A stretch of DNA of 64,000 bases from Basidiobolus meristosporus CBS 931.73 (taxonomy: Eukaryota > Basidiobolomycota > Basidiobolomycetes > Basidiobolales > Basidiobolaceae): contig MCFE01000012.1 in assembly GCA_002104905.1 (NCBI GenBank), forward strand, positions 1-64,000, written 5' to 3'. The position numbers and the translations under genes were made by a program. The notes under the pieces were generated by a model that saw nothing but the letters and a program-made list of their open reading frames with translations, was not told where the DNA came from and made no database searches. Positions 48,390-64,000 of this stretch are shown here, one piece after another (within the stretch, counting starts at the first letter, position 1; every line of letters begins with the position of its first letter).

Positions 48390-49102
48390 TTATTCATCCT
48401 AAACTGTTTACAATTCCTCTATCCCAAATTTATTGGTATTCATTACATATTGTTGAAGTCCCACCTACATTACATTGTTCTATAATTTCTGCTGCAGCTT
48501 CTATACAATAGAATTGGATTTTAGCACGCATACCTACTTGAATCTAAGCACTCATTTAAAGGGATGCATTGCTAATTATTCATCTAGGGCTGAAGCTACA
48601 GGACTGCTCCTGATCTTTAATAAATCAGTTAAATAGTGCGATAGAATACAAATTGGGGGATCCGAAAGCATGTCATTTAACAAGTATAGTAATCAAGTCT
48701 GAAGGGATGATGTATAGCATCAGCTGTAGAATATTGATAGAAACTTTATTCAGATCAACTATGAGTTTAAGTTTGTGGCTCTTTATTTAGCGTTCTTTGG
48801 ATCTTGTCTCGTTGTAAATCTGTTTAGAGAAAAATATAGTGATTCAGGAAGGACTGCATGCATTTGATAAAGCTTCGGGCAGCAGGAAAATGATCAACGG
48901 AAGGATGTCAAGGCAAACTGACTCGGAAAATCGTCGAGGCTTTCCAGATGGGCTGTTCAGAAGTGTTCGAAAATTACAAAGGATATTGCTGGGTACAGGT
49001 AAAGCTTGAATTACGAAAGCCTTTTGACGGCAAATGCATTAAAGGATTAATAATTACGAATACAAAAAAATTGCCAGCAGCTCGGGAAGGTGGATAATGA
49101 GC
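48390..49102. other. Convergent spacer between Bsd2-like and kinesin genes
   Basis: About 0.7 kb, AT-rich, nothing supported. Confidence 0.4.
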
Positions 49103-52100
49103 TTAGAAACAGAGGAACTTGCTCTTTCTCCGAGCTTCAACAAGGAGCTCCTCAATTCTGGCCTCCAGCATGGTGTTGCGTTGAGCCAGGCTATCTCCTT
49201 TCGCTCTTTCTTGTTCCAATTCTTTACGGGCGTGATCAACCTTCGCCTTTAACTCCTCAATGGATCTACTCAGTTTCTCGTTCTTGGCCACCTGGTCACC
49301 CATATTTTTACGTAGCTCACTGACGGTGCTCTTTAGCTCGTTTTGGCGAGCTTCACTTTCGGATAGTGTGGCTTCTAGAGATTCGACAGATTTCACGTGG
49401 CTTTCTAAATCCCTCTCAAGGCTAACTACCTTGGAACGAAGAGTGAGCGTTTCACTCCTATCCTGAGCAGCTAGCGGAGATTGAGCACGTGAGGGAGTTG
49501 GTGATGGTGGAGTAGAAGTCGGAGTTGCTGACTCACTTTGGACTATCTCAGCGACCAAGATCGGAGGTGGAATGGATGGTGGTGGAACTGGAGGTGGAAT
49601 CGACGACAAGGCAGCACCCCTATGGGCGGGATAATCCTGACTGGAGCGATCCTGATTTCCCTTGAGTTCCGCACTGATTTCATATATCTTACGTTCCAGC
49701 TCTCCGATCTTTTCATCTTGTTTCTTGATTAGCTTGGTTTGCTGCTCGATGATGCCCTCATTTTCCACGAGTTTAGTACGAAGAGTAACAACTACTTGCT
49801 CGGCATTTTCATTCTTGGCGATCGCTCCGGATGAAAATGACTGAGGGAACGGAGTAGGAGGGGATTTAAGTAGTTCCCCTTCAGACTCGGTCAACCTCTC
49901 AAGATTCCGTTGATGAATACCGGATTCTTGCTTAGTGCTCTGCACTTCATTGGCCAATTTTGTATTCATTTGAGAGAGGTTAGTCACCTGCGCTTCCAGG
50001 TCGGCAATATTCTGACTATATTTGATGTTTCCAGCACCAAGTTCTTTGTTTTCTTTTTCCAATTGATTGATAAGATCAGTAAGACTCTTGACATCTTCAC
50101 TAAGTTTGACATAGTTATTGGATTGTTCGTCAGTAAGTGACAGTCGCTGATAAAGGGCTTGGTTGGTTAAAGTCAGTTCCTCAATTTGAGCCACCAAGAT
50201 GTTCATTTCTTCTTCGCTTACGCCACTTTCAGGCTTTTGACCTTTCAATAGGGTAATTTGCCCAGCTAGCTCCTGATTTTTCTGGTCAAGCTCTTCGATA
50301 TACTGCTCCATTGCTTTGATGTCATCTGCTTGGGATTTGCTGTTCCGCTCAAGGGTTACTTGAACACTTTCCAGTTCTACAACTCGCTCGTTCGCTTTGT
50401 TACTACACATTAGCTCTTCCTCCAACTTGCTCTTTGAGTTTTCGAGTTCAGCGATTGTTTGGAGATATGCAGCCTTCTCCATTTCAGTCGAGGCTATCCG
50501 AGTTTCTAGAGAGTTTACTTGGGCTTTGAGGCTTTCAATTTGTTCAGCTCCACTGTGTTCCAATTGTTCGAGGTCCAATTTCATTTGAAGCTTCAACTCT
50601 TCATTTGTCTTTTCAAGAGCCTCTATAGATCGGCGGTATTCCTCATTTTGTTGAGCTAAAGATGCTACTGAATTCTCTAGTGCTTGAATTTGACAGGAGT
50701 AGTCACGATTTTGATCACCAGAACGCGTGTGGGCATCTTGTAGTTCGGCCAAATCCTTCTCTAAGCCTATCTTAGTCTCTTCTACCAAAGATTTTTCATT
50801 TCCCAACTCGACAATCATATCCTCCAAGCTGGATATTTTTAGCTTATATTGTTCCTCTATGGAAGAGTCGATGCTATTATCATGTTGGTTTGATGGGGTA
50901 TTCCTAGTGTTTAGCTCATCTACCAAATGATTTAGCTCATTCTTCTCTTTCTGTAGAGTATCAATCACTCCCTTAAGGTCTGCGACCTGATTCTCCAAAT
51001 GTTTGACATCAGGATTCTGTGCTAATGTTCCTTCAAGGGCCTGGACTTTCCTAGCATAATCTTGGTTACGAAATTCCGCTTCTTCAAGGTCTTTGTACGC
51101 CTTATCCAACTTCTCGGAATGGTCATTGGAAATATCCTTCTCCAATGATTCGATTCGGTTCTTGGATTCCTCTAGCTCAACAAGCAGGGATTCAGCAAGA
51201 CGGGCACTTTCCTGAGCCTGTCGAATGGATTGGGTAAGCTTCTCTTCGAGATCGTTGACTTTCTCCAACTGATGTCTTTCAGCCAATTCCGATTGTTCGA
51301 GTTGGATTTTAAGCTCATCCACGACTTCCAAATAACTCTCGACTCCCTTGGGGCCTTGTGACTGGATATTCTTAGTTTCAGTGATTCGGTGTTGCAATTC
51401 TTCAATATGTTGAACTGCATCAGCATACTCATGCTCTAAATCGTTCAATTGGGCTTTCAATTCTGCGATTGTCACTTCGCTGAGCTCGTTCTCGGATTGA
51501 GCTGATTTTAGCTTCGTAAGACTTAGGCGAACGTTGACCTCGGCATTTTCGGCGGAATATCGTGCATCTTGGAGTTGGTGCTCCAGTGTCTCGATATATT
51601 TCTCGTATTCCTCGATAATCGGCTCAACATCTTTCTGAAAATCCTCAGATGCCTCTTTCTCGCGTGCTATTCGTTTCTTCAGCTGCTGGTGTTCGGCGCG
51701 CAGTTTCGCCAAATCAAAGCATGCCTGATTGTAATGTTGCAGAAGGCTGTTGTAGTTGTTATCCACTTGAAGAAGATCTTGCTCTAGAGTTTCTGTACGT
51801 ATTTTCAACGCAGCTATCACATTATCCTGCTCCGGAGACGATGGAGGGATATCTACTAAGATAAATGAATCGAGTGAGTTCGCAGAATTGTAGAATGCAC
51901 GAGACAAAACACTCCACCATCTGAAGTACGGCTCTCCCCTTTGATTGATCGAAGTTCTGACTTCAGCTTTTTGACGAGGTTACGTAGGTAGTCCACATCG
52001 CCCGATAGTTCGGAATTGAGAACCACTTGATTCTTGATATTTCGAGCGCGATTAGCATATTGGAGGGTGTTCTGGTGAATGGTAGGAGGTTAATGATCGA

Positions 52101-53620
52101 GTATATCAAATACGTCCAATCTGGAGTATATTTACAAGAGTTTCATTCAGGTTTGACTCCACAGGTGAAACACAGGCAATCATAAGGGTATAACTGTTAC
52201 CACCAAGCGAATCTTGAAGCAGTCTAGTAAGCTTGGAATCTAGGGTTGATCGTTAGGTTCAAGTCCGAATAAAATGAATTGGTAGTAAATTAACCTCTGT
52301 AGGGAACGTGAACTGTCTTCTTGGATTGGTCACCAAGGGCAGAGATAACATTTCCTAGGGCCAGCAATCCTGCATTTATGCTGATTCCTTCCTTGGCGCG
52401 TTCTCCAATCGCATTTGTCCTTTTCAACTGAAAACACACTTAATATGTATTGCGAGCCATCGTAAATCTCGATTGGTACTTACCCTCTCTGACCCAGCCA
52501 AGTCAACAAAATGGAATTTGGAATTGTAAACCATCTTGTCTCCTTCAGCCAAGGAGGATGATCTCTTGTTGAGCGTAGGGGAGGTTGGGGTCGACGGCTC
52601 CATCATGTTGGAGTCTACCATTCTCTCTTGACGCAGACTGATTGAAAAAATCGCATGCGATCGAGATGATTTTTCATTCATGTCTGTGGCACCAGTTTGC
52701 CGTGCTAAAGAACCACATTCAAGATAGCTACAAACGTGCGTTAGATCACACAAACATCATCTATGATAATCGTGACCATTTACTTGAGAACGTCCTCTGG
52801 CGAGTGGACAATTGCTTCCCGAACACCAGTCCAATATATATTACCACGTGGATCTTCTCGAATGCTTATCTGGGACCGGATCCCTTCGTAGGCGGCCAGC
52901 AAATCGATCAATTCTTCATTGTAGATCTCCAAATAAGACACCCGTACTTGGAAATTTCCGGTAGAGTTGTTCAGGACATTAAAGAGCGTATTGACAGCGC
53001 GTGGGATAATTCCTATTATTACAGAACGTAGTGGTCAGCCTTAATTGATGTAGATACAGGACGAATTGCTTCCAACCTTGCGCTTCAAAGGCTGTATGTT
53101 TGCGAGAACCAGTTCCCATTGTAAATGTCTTTCCAGAGGAAGTTTGACCCTAAAAATAGCCCCTATGAGTTCTCTGGATATAGTTCTGGAACACATCAAA
53201 GACGTACATATGCTAAAATGGTTGCGTTGAAGCCTAGATTTAATTTAATCTCGTTAGCTCCTCAATTTCTGAATATTTGAATATGCTGTGATCGAACCTT
53301 GTATGAATTTGTCCATGAGGTGCAACACGCTTTGAGAGTAGATATCACTTTGCCCGGCGGCCGGGCCGAAGACATGGTCATAAGTGAATTGGCGATTGTG
53401 GGGAATGACACTAACAATTGGCGCTTCAGGAGTATAGCCTAATACTTCAGTATTACCACGAGCGCCTTTTATACGCTCGTTAGGTTGGATAGGTCTGACT
53501 CGTACAGCTATAGAAATAAATTGTTAAGCAAGCGCGTTCAGTAGACCACAGGTGCCTGTAGTATAGATACTTACCTACTTGGACCGTTAAAGGCCCTTGA
53601 GATGAATTGAGATTGGGCAT
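49103..53620 (-). CDS. Kinesin-4-like motor with long coiled coil
   Basis: The start [20 protein letters not shown] lies at 53620. Motor landmarks: [27 protein letters not shown] (P-loop, built across an intron near 53160); [38 protein letters not shown] (switch I); [10 protein letters not shown] (switch II); [20 protein letters not shown]; and the neck [15 protein letters not shown], typical of kinesin-4 (KIF4/KIF21). A long exon, 49103 to about 51860, then encodes about 900 residues of heptad-rich coiled coil, with a proline-rich island ([16 protein letters not shown]) near its C-terminal quarter. The frame segment reading [11 protein letters not shown] near 51907 is intronic. Microtubule plus-end-directed role is inferred. 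The total is about 1,300 aa. Confidence 0.9.
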
Positions 53621-55162
53621 CACTTCATTCACTGTTGTTTGCGTTTATGAGTTACGAGTGGTTCAAGACTAGGAGTCAAGGTTGTGTAAAGGTAGGGAAC
53701 TGTATTAGACTAGCTAATGATTAAATTTTAGAGGTAAATATTGAAGGATATATGAAAGTATTTCCAAGAGAGAAAGAGCAAGTTACACTAATAAATAAAA
53801 GGAGTAAGCGCAAGAGCGGAAGGAAAATATGACAAGGAAGACAGGGGCTGGATAATGTCGACAAGGGAGAAAGCGGTGTGGAGCTGTTAGAACGTACATA
53901 AAAATGCAGTCGCACTAACCAATAGAACTCGGAGGGATTCACGAAAACATAATAAATGTTGAGTAAATCGAAGTAGGAGAAGCATGTAAAAGTACCAGCA
54001 TTGAAAATGATCACTTTCTAACTTCCCCACATATCATCATGATTAAGGATGTCTTCACAAAACTTGAGCATGTAGGGTGTTCCTTAATTGAATGGAATGG
54101 GTTATAAATATGAACACACACTATGTTCGTGGTGGTCTCAATTTAATCAATATACACAGTAGAGCACACTACTAGATTAACATCAGATTGTGAATGATAT
54201 TAGGAGGTTCTCCTTTGGAGGAAATCATGCGACTCTACTGTGGAACTCAAGTGGTCAGTTCCTGATAGTATCATGTAATTTTGTCGATAGCAAAACAATG
54301 GTCGAGCTATGAGCCTTCAATGGCTCAAAAAAGCTAAGAGCATAGGAAAGCGTTATGATGTTTCATAAGACGTGCATGATATATGTCATTAGTAAACCTG
54401 GTCTGGATTTTACCTTTATTACTATCTCTAGTCAAACTCAATCAATTTCTACTCATTGCATCCTTAGCTGTGAAACGATCACGACCGCATGACTGCGAAA
54501 ATGTCGGCGCTTTTGAACAGTCTCGCAAGCATTGGCGTCCTATTTTCAATGGGATCTTCACCAAAACCAGCAATGAAATGAATTTTATAGGTGACGATGA
54601 TATGCCCGATTTCATGAGTCCGACATTGTTGGTATCCGTGTCAGGTGCTTAGGCAACTTATTTTTATCATTTGTTTAGGGATTCGATGGGTCCCTAGTGG
54701 ATTCCTATAGAGTAGTTGTGTGTGTGGTGGATGTGGATTCCTCACCCTTGTTCTAAAAAGCCACATCAACATGGATTGAAGGTATTTGTGCTTGTGATCA
54801 GGATTTCATTGGAACATGCAGCAAGCTCAAGATAGTTTGGCAATTAGACCAGGTATATGAGAAACATTGGAGTACTCTTGCAGCGGTCGATTAAAATTGA
54901 TTTGAGGGGTTGCAGGGAGGCTTATGAAAGTGTCGTATAACATTGTGGATGATCTAAAATGAGACTACGTTCGTCCCTCTGAACCAAACATGCTCAAAAC
55001 TTGATTGACTGATAGCTCTTATTCCCCCAACTGATACCTTGCCAAAGTTGGTTTTAATCACGATGTCAATTAAATTCAGTCATGGATCCACATATTTATA
55101 CTCCACAACGATTGATATCAAGCTAGCATATATTTCCTTGCTGATACACAAGGTAGAATTAG

Positions 55163-55188
55163 AATGACGTACGGTACCGTACGTCATT
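55163..55188. promoter_or_regulatory. 26-bp perfect palindrome with paired TGACGTA half-sites
   Basis: The arm AATGACGTACGGT is followed at once by its exact reverse complement, ACCGTACGTCATT. Each arm carries TGACGTA, which resembles a bZIP/CRE half-site. No spacer separates the arms. It could be a regulatory dimer site or a cruciform former; function is inferred. Confidence 0.6.
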
Positions 55189-55265
55189 GGTTGTAATTTT
55201 ATTATTCAAGCGTAGATATACATCCACCATCACAACTAGAAATAATCCAGAGTTAAACATCTTTT

Positions 55266-55289
55266 TTAGGGTTAGGGTTAGGGTTAGGG
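55266..55289 (+). repeat. Interstitial telomeric repeat (TTAGGG)x4
   Basis: Four exact TTAGGG units followed by a partial TTG. TTAGGG is the common fungal telomere unit. Such short arrays away from chromosome ends can mark repair events or bind Tbf1/telomere-box factors. Confidence 0.85.
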
Positions 55290-56233
55290 TTGTGTTGAAC
55301 TTGGGGTTATACTACCTACAATCCCGTAATATTTTCTGGGCGCAAGGCTGACTTGGCCAATTACGAAAGAAGGGTTTCTTATCTTCCAGACTACGTCAAT
55401 GTGTGAGTCAATATCTTGTACTAATGGTCATTAGCAACTCCGGCTTCAGAGAGCTGTTGACAGATTCACCATGCTTGGCATACCCCTGACAATGCACTTA
55501 CCATAACGAATGCCATAGGTCCACAGGATCCCACATTCATGGGAAATAGGCTTGAGAGTGCAACGTATTCTATTTATTGGATTTCGACCACTGTCTCTCA
55601 ATTTGGCATTTATGAAAATGAAGCTGGTGCTCCACATGTTTACAATGGGAGTGTAATACTTACCCATGTTGTTTCTTTCAAGAAACATTTCCGCGAATTT
55701 CGAAATAACGGCTATTCAAGCAAACGCTAAAATTACCGATCAATCATCAAATTGCAACAATCAATGGAGCTGCTGGCAAAAAGTGGCTTCCTTTACTCGT
55801 GATGCTTACTTTCTCAGAGGTGAGATGCATTGCGATGAACAAGATTCCCCGGAATAATATATGGCCATAAATATTTGGTGGTGTGGGAATATTGTGAAAA
55901 TGTTCGGGTTGAAGGTGGCGAAATATATATGTAAATTGGTAATGACTCATGTGTTCTTGGGTTTCCGAGGAGTGTCTGGTGACCCATAAATCGGAAATTT
56001 TTGAAGTCTACCCTATATTATGAGTGGTGAATGACGATACATCATAACCCCGTAAGCATTAGGACTCTGTTTACTAGCAAAAGTGGTGTTTTGACCCATA
56101 ACAAGCTTATAGATTCGGATAAAAGTAGTAGAGCTCTTTAGATTTCAACACTTATTGTGCCAACTACGAGACTTCACTCATTGCTCATTATAAAGATATT
56201 TTCCATTCTCGATTTATCTAATTTATTTCGGTC

Positions 56234-59402
<3,169 letters not shown>

Positions 59403-59931
59403 TTTCTAGACTATTCAATCTCCACCCGAATCCTTCAACTCCATTAAAATCACCCTAATATTCAGGATCTAATGATATATGCTCAAGCTAACCTATCCTC
59501 CCAACTCTGATCTGAGCGCTCTTTCGATTACATCGGGGTTTATCATTTTTACCTCCTGCCTGCTTCACTTCGTCCTGACACGAAAATTAGTAAAGCAATC
59601 TACATGCTGATTGAGGTATCAATCATCTCACCAAGCGCTTTAAAAGCATTTCTGGTGATGGCTTCAGTGCTGTATGTTTCATGCCCCCATACAAATTATG
59701 AATGGAAAAACCGACCGATATTCAACACGTGGTACTGAATCAACAAGGTTGAACTAGATGTACCTACTCCATCTCAAATGCTTAAACGGGGTTTTTAATG
59801 AAAATAGACAACTGTATATATACGTTACTCTGCTCAGGCTGGTTTCCCATGGGACCGTTACAGTGCAACTATGAAGATTCATCATGTATATATGGGTATA
59901 GAGGATCGATTATTTAGAAGCCAGCACAAGA
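59403..59931. other. Convergent spacer between DPP and PDK genes
   Basis: 529 bases, nothing supported beyond presumed 3' ends. Confidence 0.4.
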
Positions 59932-61865
59932 TTATGGCAATGGTTCTTCACTATCACTGAGTCTCGAGAGATGAAGATAAGCATCAGTTCCATAACTATA
60001 CAATAACAAGTTGAGCATGTGGCGGACGGTTAACAGAGACAAGTGAGCAATTACCCTTCCATGGAGATAATCTTCAAGTCACCACCAAAGTATCTAGCAT
60101 ACTAAATGCATAGAATATGGTTAGTTCAAGATTTAACGCCATTTAATTAGCGAGCTGCTACAATACCAATCGACTTAAAGGCAATCCATAGCCAAAGCCA
60201 GCAAGCGGGGCCTTGAAATCGCTTCTATTGAAATCCGGATCTAGGGAAGGAGTAGAGGCTGTCGTATACCTGTAAACAAATACTCGTTAGGAAACCACAG
60301 CATAATGCATGTCCACGGCGATGCTGAACGTACATATAAGTCCAAACCATGGGCAAGCCGCTTCGAGGAATGCCGCCACCTTCGTCTGAGACCTTGATAG
60401 TAATGTCCTAGATAATTGATAGCACAAGTTTCAACATTACTGCGAGTCAAAGTACAATATCAATACAAACTCCACCTCTTTCCCCTCTGCGACAATAATC
60501 TTGATTGGCGGATAATCTTCGTCTGAATCAGGGCCATATGTATCAACCACGGCTCTCAGACTGTTTTTCAACAATTCAAACAACATGTGGTGCAGATGGC
60601 TAGGAACATACATAAATTCCAAGTCATCTTTGCAAATAAGCTTGACTTCAGGAGCTCTGAATAGGCCATAATAATCTTCACAGATAAACTTCGCGTTATC
60701 AATTGCTTCTTGGGTGACTTCGGCCAAATTTGTGTTCGTACAAATAATCCCAGCATAATCCGAGTTGTGTGGCCCTTTCTGGAGAGCAATATGTTGACCT
60801 TTGTATTAAATAATTTAGCGTTCTGTAAACCTACTATACACATGCTCATCGCACTTACCAATTAGCATACGAATTCCTATACGCGACATGTAGAAACGAT
60901 CCAGAAAAGATTGTATATCAACATCCAGATGATTAGATCTACGCGCACTCTTAAACTCCAAAATTCCATTTGCTGCAAATAGAGTTATACCTATGTGCTT
61001 GATGACATCATGATACTAATAAAGTTTTGCATACCCTATGATAAGCACAAAGTTAGTGTGAGATGAAGTCTACATAGAATGCTAGGGTGCTTACAATGGT
61101 TGTAACAACAGGGTCGTGTCTTCTTTTTACCCCCTCAATTAGGCGACAGAATGCGTTGTTGTATTCGATGATCTCGGGAGGAAACTCGATATCTTCTACT
61201 GAGGCATAGTACCTGCACATTGTAAATACTTCAGCGATTTGGGGGAGGTTTAGACTGCTATAGAAAAGCAAGATACCTATGAGGGAAAGGAACTGAAGAT
61301 TTTCCATTGACAACATCCGGATTCTTATAAGAATTTGGTATTTCAATTCCTGCCCCGACAGGTCGTAGAGTGGCCTTTAATTTCTTCTTCACTTCTTGAG
61401 GTAAGTTTGGTCTGGGGAAGCTTGTCAAATCCTTGGATTTTATTATTACCTATACAACAAAATATCCTAGAAACCCATTTCGAACTTACTTGAAACGAAT
61501 CAGCATACCAGTTCTTCACTTTGATTACCGAAGGCATTAAGCTAAGACCATGGGGAAGATTCTCCAACTCAACAACTCGTCTTGCAAGACGGATGGGGAG
61601 TTCCTCTAATAGATTCTTAGTGTAAGTATATGGGAGATAAGCATGTAAGTATAGAATATCAAACCCATTAAAAATTGGCTAGCCCTCAATAAGGTTCCCT
61701 GAGAAGGCTCTTGGCCTAATAAGATAGATTAGCGCGTCATTCCTTGACTTGAATGTAGTTGATATACTAACCAAACTTCACCATCTGTCTAAGAGATACC
61801 CCTGTTTGAGGGAATGTAGCGAAATATTTTATTTTGTCATAGAGTTTTGTTGGAATCTTATTCAT
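59932..61865 (-). CDS. Mitochondrial pyruvate/branched-chain dehydrogenase kinase (PDK family)
   Basis: Starts MNKIPTKLYDKIKYFATFPQ at 61865. The N-terminal PDK domain continues TGVSLRQMVKFGQEPSQGTL, LLRASQFLMEELPIRLARRV and NAFCRLIEGVKRRHDPVVTT. The GHKL ATPase motifs follow: N-box HHMLFELLKNSLRAVVD, G1 DEGGGIPRSGLPMVW, G2 GFGYGLPLSRL then YARYFGGDL. A final exon ending SRLSDSEEPLP reaches the stop at 59932. About nine short introns are present. It phosphorylates and inactivates a mitochondrial 2-oxoacid dehydrogenase. The N-terminus is basic and hydrophobic, but cleavage of a transit peptide cannot be judged. Confidence 0.9.
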
Positions 61866-63557
61866 TGTCTTGAAAAGGAGCGCAACAGCTTGGAGAGAAA
61901 GAAGATGTGTGGAAGCGAGTTTTATTGTTGTGGTATTCTCGCCACATTATAATTATTTACCCATGATTGAAATCCAAGTCACAGGCAGATGGTTGAAGGT
62001 GTACAACTGAAGAGCCTCTAAAAGCACGTGACTGCAGAAGGTAATTTGTTTATAGCGTAGAGTTTTCCCGCAATCTCCCACAATGTGAACATCTTGAACA
62101 TCTACCTGGCACATGCTGAGTACTGTAGAAATACAATGAACAAAGATCTCATCACTCGGTACAAATTACGACAAAGCAAGTTGAAGCGCCGATTCAAACT
62201 ATGATGCTGCCCAGAAGACAACCTATGAACGATTAGTTGACTGATCATCTAGATTTGGCATTAACCTTAGCACACCGCCGTCGTTTCCAGATTACAAACA
62301 ACATCTTAATTTGGAATTCTTGGAGATGATTTGTCAAACGGCCCGCATCAGATGGCTTAAAATGACAAATCATGGCTAAATCATTTCTCGCAGACCAACA
62401 AACGCGGGCCAATATAGAATGGCATTTCCAGCGATCAAGAGCTATGATTGACACCCTCGGTACAGCAAACCCAGAATTTTTATTCACAAACAGCAGTAAG
62501 AGACAAGAATAAATTCACCCATTGCAAAGCCATTTATTAAACATTCCGAAACGGCTGATTGACACAATGGTGACATGACGCCAACAACTCAGTTTCAAAA
62601 ACCATCTACACCCTATTACGTTTTGGCTGAAGACAAACACATACAGCTCAGAAACGTAGCACAATATCAGCAAATATATGACGTTTCCTACTGATCTATA
62701 GTGGTATGAAGTGGTTCTCTGGTGCATGGAATTTAATTAATCGCACAGGTTTGGGCCAGAATGCTAATTTTAAGTCCTTATTCGTTACAGAGGGTCTTTC
62801 GGTACCTTTTAGCCGAGACTAACCAGTCAAATAGTGTTGACCGTCTGCAATTAGTCTTAAACTCACAGCCAAAACTATTCTCCAGTCACCGGTCTCAATC
62901 CATCCAGGATATTTGTCTAGTCCATTCAAGTATGACTGTTCGAACACGTGCTATGCACCAGGTTATTCTCGAAGGTCTCCATCTGCTTCAATGAACGAAG
63001 ACCACCCTCTCTCATTGACGTTTCCCGGGATATACGTACTACCTGCGTATATCATTAGAAGGTATGTTGTCATACTCACAGCTCTTTACCGTATGTTTGA
63101 TAGTTTCGTTTACGAGGCATAAGTTTATGAAATTGTTACTGTTACTCTACGCAAGGATAACAGTCCAGAGCGGGTATCAATTAATTTAGGTAATACCTTG
63201 GCAATTTCGCTTCTGAATCATTATTTGCTCAATATATATAATCGGAGCTATCAATGATGCTGAAGTTCTTAATTCCTCAGTTCCATATCTTACCAAATAG
63301 TATAATTAAAATGATACATGGATAGTATTTTTCTTACGTATCCTAATCCGCACAAGCTTATAACCTCAATATCTTGTTACTCGGCGCAGCAGGAAGTTAA
63401 CATAGCCAGTTGATTTTCTACACTTCCAAATTCACGTTGCTTCCACTTCACTTAATCTCTTTTAAATACATTCCCTTTCGATTGCTTATTTCCAACTGTG
63501 GATTAATACAGCTTGAACAGCAGTCGGAGAAACCTGCTCCCCCAAAGTTACATACAG
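61866..63557. other. Divergent spacer between PDK and the last gene
   Basis: About 1.7 kb; frames at 62245-62487 (-) and 62761-62994 (+) lack recognisable domains. Confidence 0.35.
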
Positions 63558-63971
63558 ATGCATTTGGGAAGGATTCTTAACCGACACGTATTTAGTCGGT
63601 TTATAAGCGGGCAATATGCCCGTTTGATACGTGAAGCCTGCAAAAGCATGAATCCAGATAGTGAAAAAGAGGCACTTTCGGATGCTTCTGACATTCTTAT
63701 CTCCATGTCGCAAGAAGAGTCGGAGTTTATTAAGATCGTATTAACTATGGTAGAAATACTTGATCATTCGGATCCACTGTCGTCGGCATTTCTGTGTCAT
63801 ATCCTTGAGCTCGCTGCGCTGCCTTCCATAAAGACCGTGTTAAAAGTCAATGCGTGCCTTCTACGCAAGATCCATTCAAAAATGCCGTTTCATCATAAAC
63901 TGAAGCAACGTTATCGGCTAAACGCAAGCATTGTTTGGTGTGTCTTAGCAGAAAGGCTTGCCGGTCAGTAG
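63558..63971 (+). CDS. N-terminal part of a helical-repeat protein, probably continuing past the window
   Basis: From ATG 63558 (MHLGRILNRHVFSRF) the frame reads FISGQYARLIREACKS, EESEFIKIVLTMVEILDHSD, PLSSAFLCHILELAALPS and KLKQRYRLNASIVWCVLAERL, with leucine-rich helices like ARM/HEAT proteins. A stop lies at 63969-63971, but the bases just before it read GCCGGTCAGT, which could be a donor (GTCAGT), so the gene likely continues beyond 64000. The 5' frame is open a little further up, without an ATG. Family not recognised. Confidence 0.55.
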   Translation: MHLGRILNRHVFSRFISGQYARLIREACKSMNPDSEKEALSDASDILISMSQEESEFIKIVLTMVEILDHSDPLSSAFLCHILELAALPSIKTVLKVNACLLRKIHSKMPFHHKLKQRYRLNASIVWCVLAERLAGQ

Positions 63972-64000
63972 AAAGTTAACCACAACCGGTCGCTTCTAGT

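Larger units (their letters stand above)
53621..56233. other. Divergent spacer between kinesin and DPP genes
   Basis: About 2.6 kb. A frame at 54383-54652 (+) starts with a signal-peptide-like MSLVNLVWILPLLLSLVKLN but is otherwise unsupported. The spacer holds the 26-bp palindrome and the interstitial telomeric repeat listed separately. Confidence 0.4.

Noticed and set aside
51860-51907. Apparent start [11 protein letters not shown] of a separate 934-aa coiled-coil protein
   Set aside because: The segment is intronic; an acceptor TTATCTTAG joins the kinesin motor/neck exon in frame to [10 protein letters not shown], making one kinesin gene.

Overview
The window is eukaryotic and almost certainly fungal nuclear DNA. 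About two dozen genes can be supported. Most are split by many short GT-AG introns of about 50-90 bases. Both strands are used, there are no operons, and long gene-poor AT-rich spacers separate the genes. Perilipin-like, DUF1748, HAL/NPR-type kinase, UPRT (Fur1) and Rrm4-type RRM+MLLE proteins point to fungi. Animal-like homologues (SCNM1, TMEM18, FNIP, a cytosolic DPP8/9-type peptidase, Ndfip/Bsd2, a PDK) together with a strong U12-type intron point to an early-diverging lineage (Mucoromycota/Zoopagomycota grade) rather than an ascomycete yeast. The lineage is inference; no rRNA or other phylogenetic marker is present.

Layout. 0-6 kb: peroxisomal 2,4-dienoyl-CoA reductase (-) and a DYRK-like CMGC kinase (-). 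7-8 kb: a weak hypothetical gene. 9.7-11.3 kb: HAL/SAT4-type kinase (+). 11.6-14.1 kb: an unidentified multi-exon coiled-coil gene (+). 14.4-16 kb: SCNM1-like minor-spliceosome protein (-), divergent from a DUF1748 gene (+). 19.4-23.1 kb: a 13-exon folliculin-interacting protein (FNIP/Lst4) gene carrying the U12-type intron (+). 24-26.1 kb: Rrm4-like RNA transport protein (-). 27.6-32.2 kb: a small secreted ORF, a DUF202-like protein, UPRT, a hypothetical gene and perilipin. 35.1-35.9 kb: TMEM18 (-). 36.6-37.2 kb: a decayed Ty1/copia pol fragment. 39.1-41.9 kb: a novel polytopic membrane protein and a small acidic membrane protein. 43.3-46.1 kb: a bacterial-type methyltransferase (+), then a GPI-type and a PLA2-like secreted protein (-). 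47.3-48.4 kb: Ndfip/Bsd2 (+). 49.1-53.6 kb: kinesin-4 (-). 55 kb: a 26-bp palindrome and an interstitial telomeric repeat in the kinesin/DPP divergent spacer. 56.2-59.4 kb: DPP8/9-like S9B peptidase (+). 59.9-61.9 kb: mitochondrial PDK-type kinase (-). 63.6 kb to the edge: start of a helical-repeat protein.

The genes do not form one pathway. The strongest story is splicing: a homologue of SCNM1, a minor-spliceosome factor, lies about 6 kb from a FNIP intron with a GTATCCTTTT donor, a TCCTGAAC branch site about 15 nt from the AG, and conserved protein sequence across the junction. This suggests the organism keeps a working U12 spliceosome. The second story is an Rrm4-type protein (three RRMs plus three MLLE-like C-terminal modules), the architecture of the endosomal mRNA-transport adaptor of Ustilago. 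Exon coordinates were worked out by hand from splice sites, frame and conserved protein sequence; where I give exon sums they are in frame.
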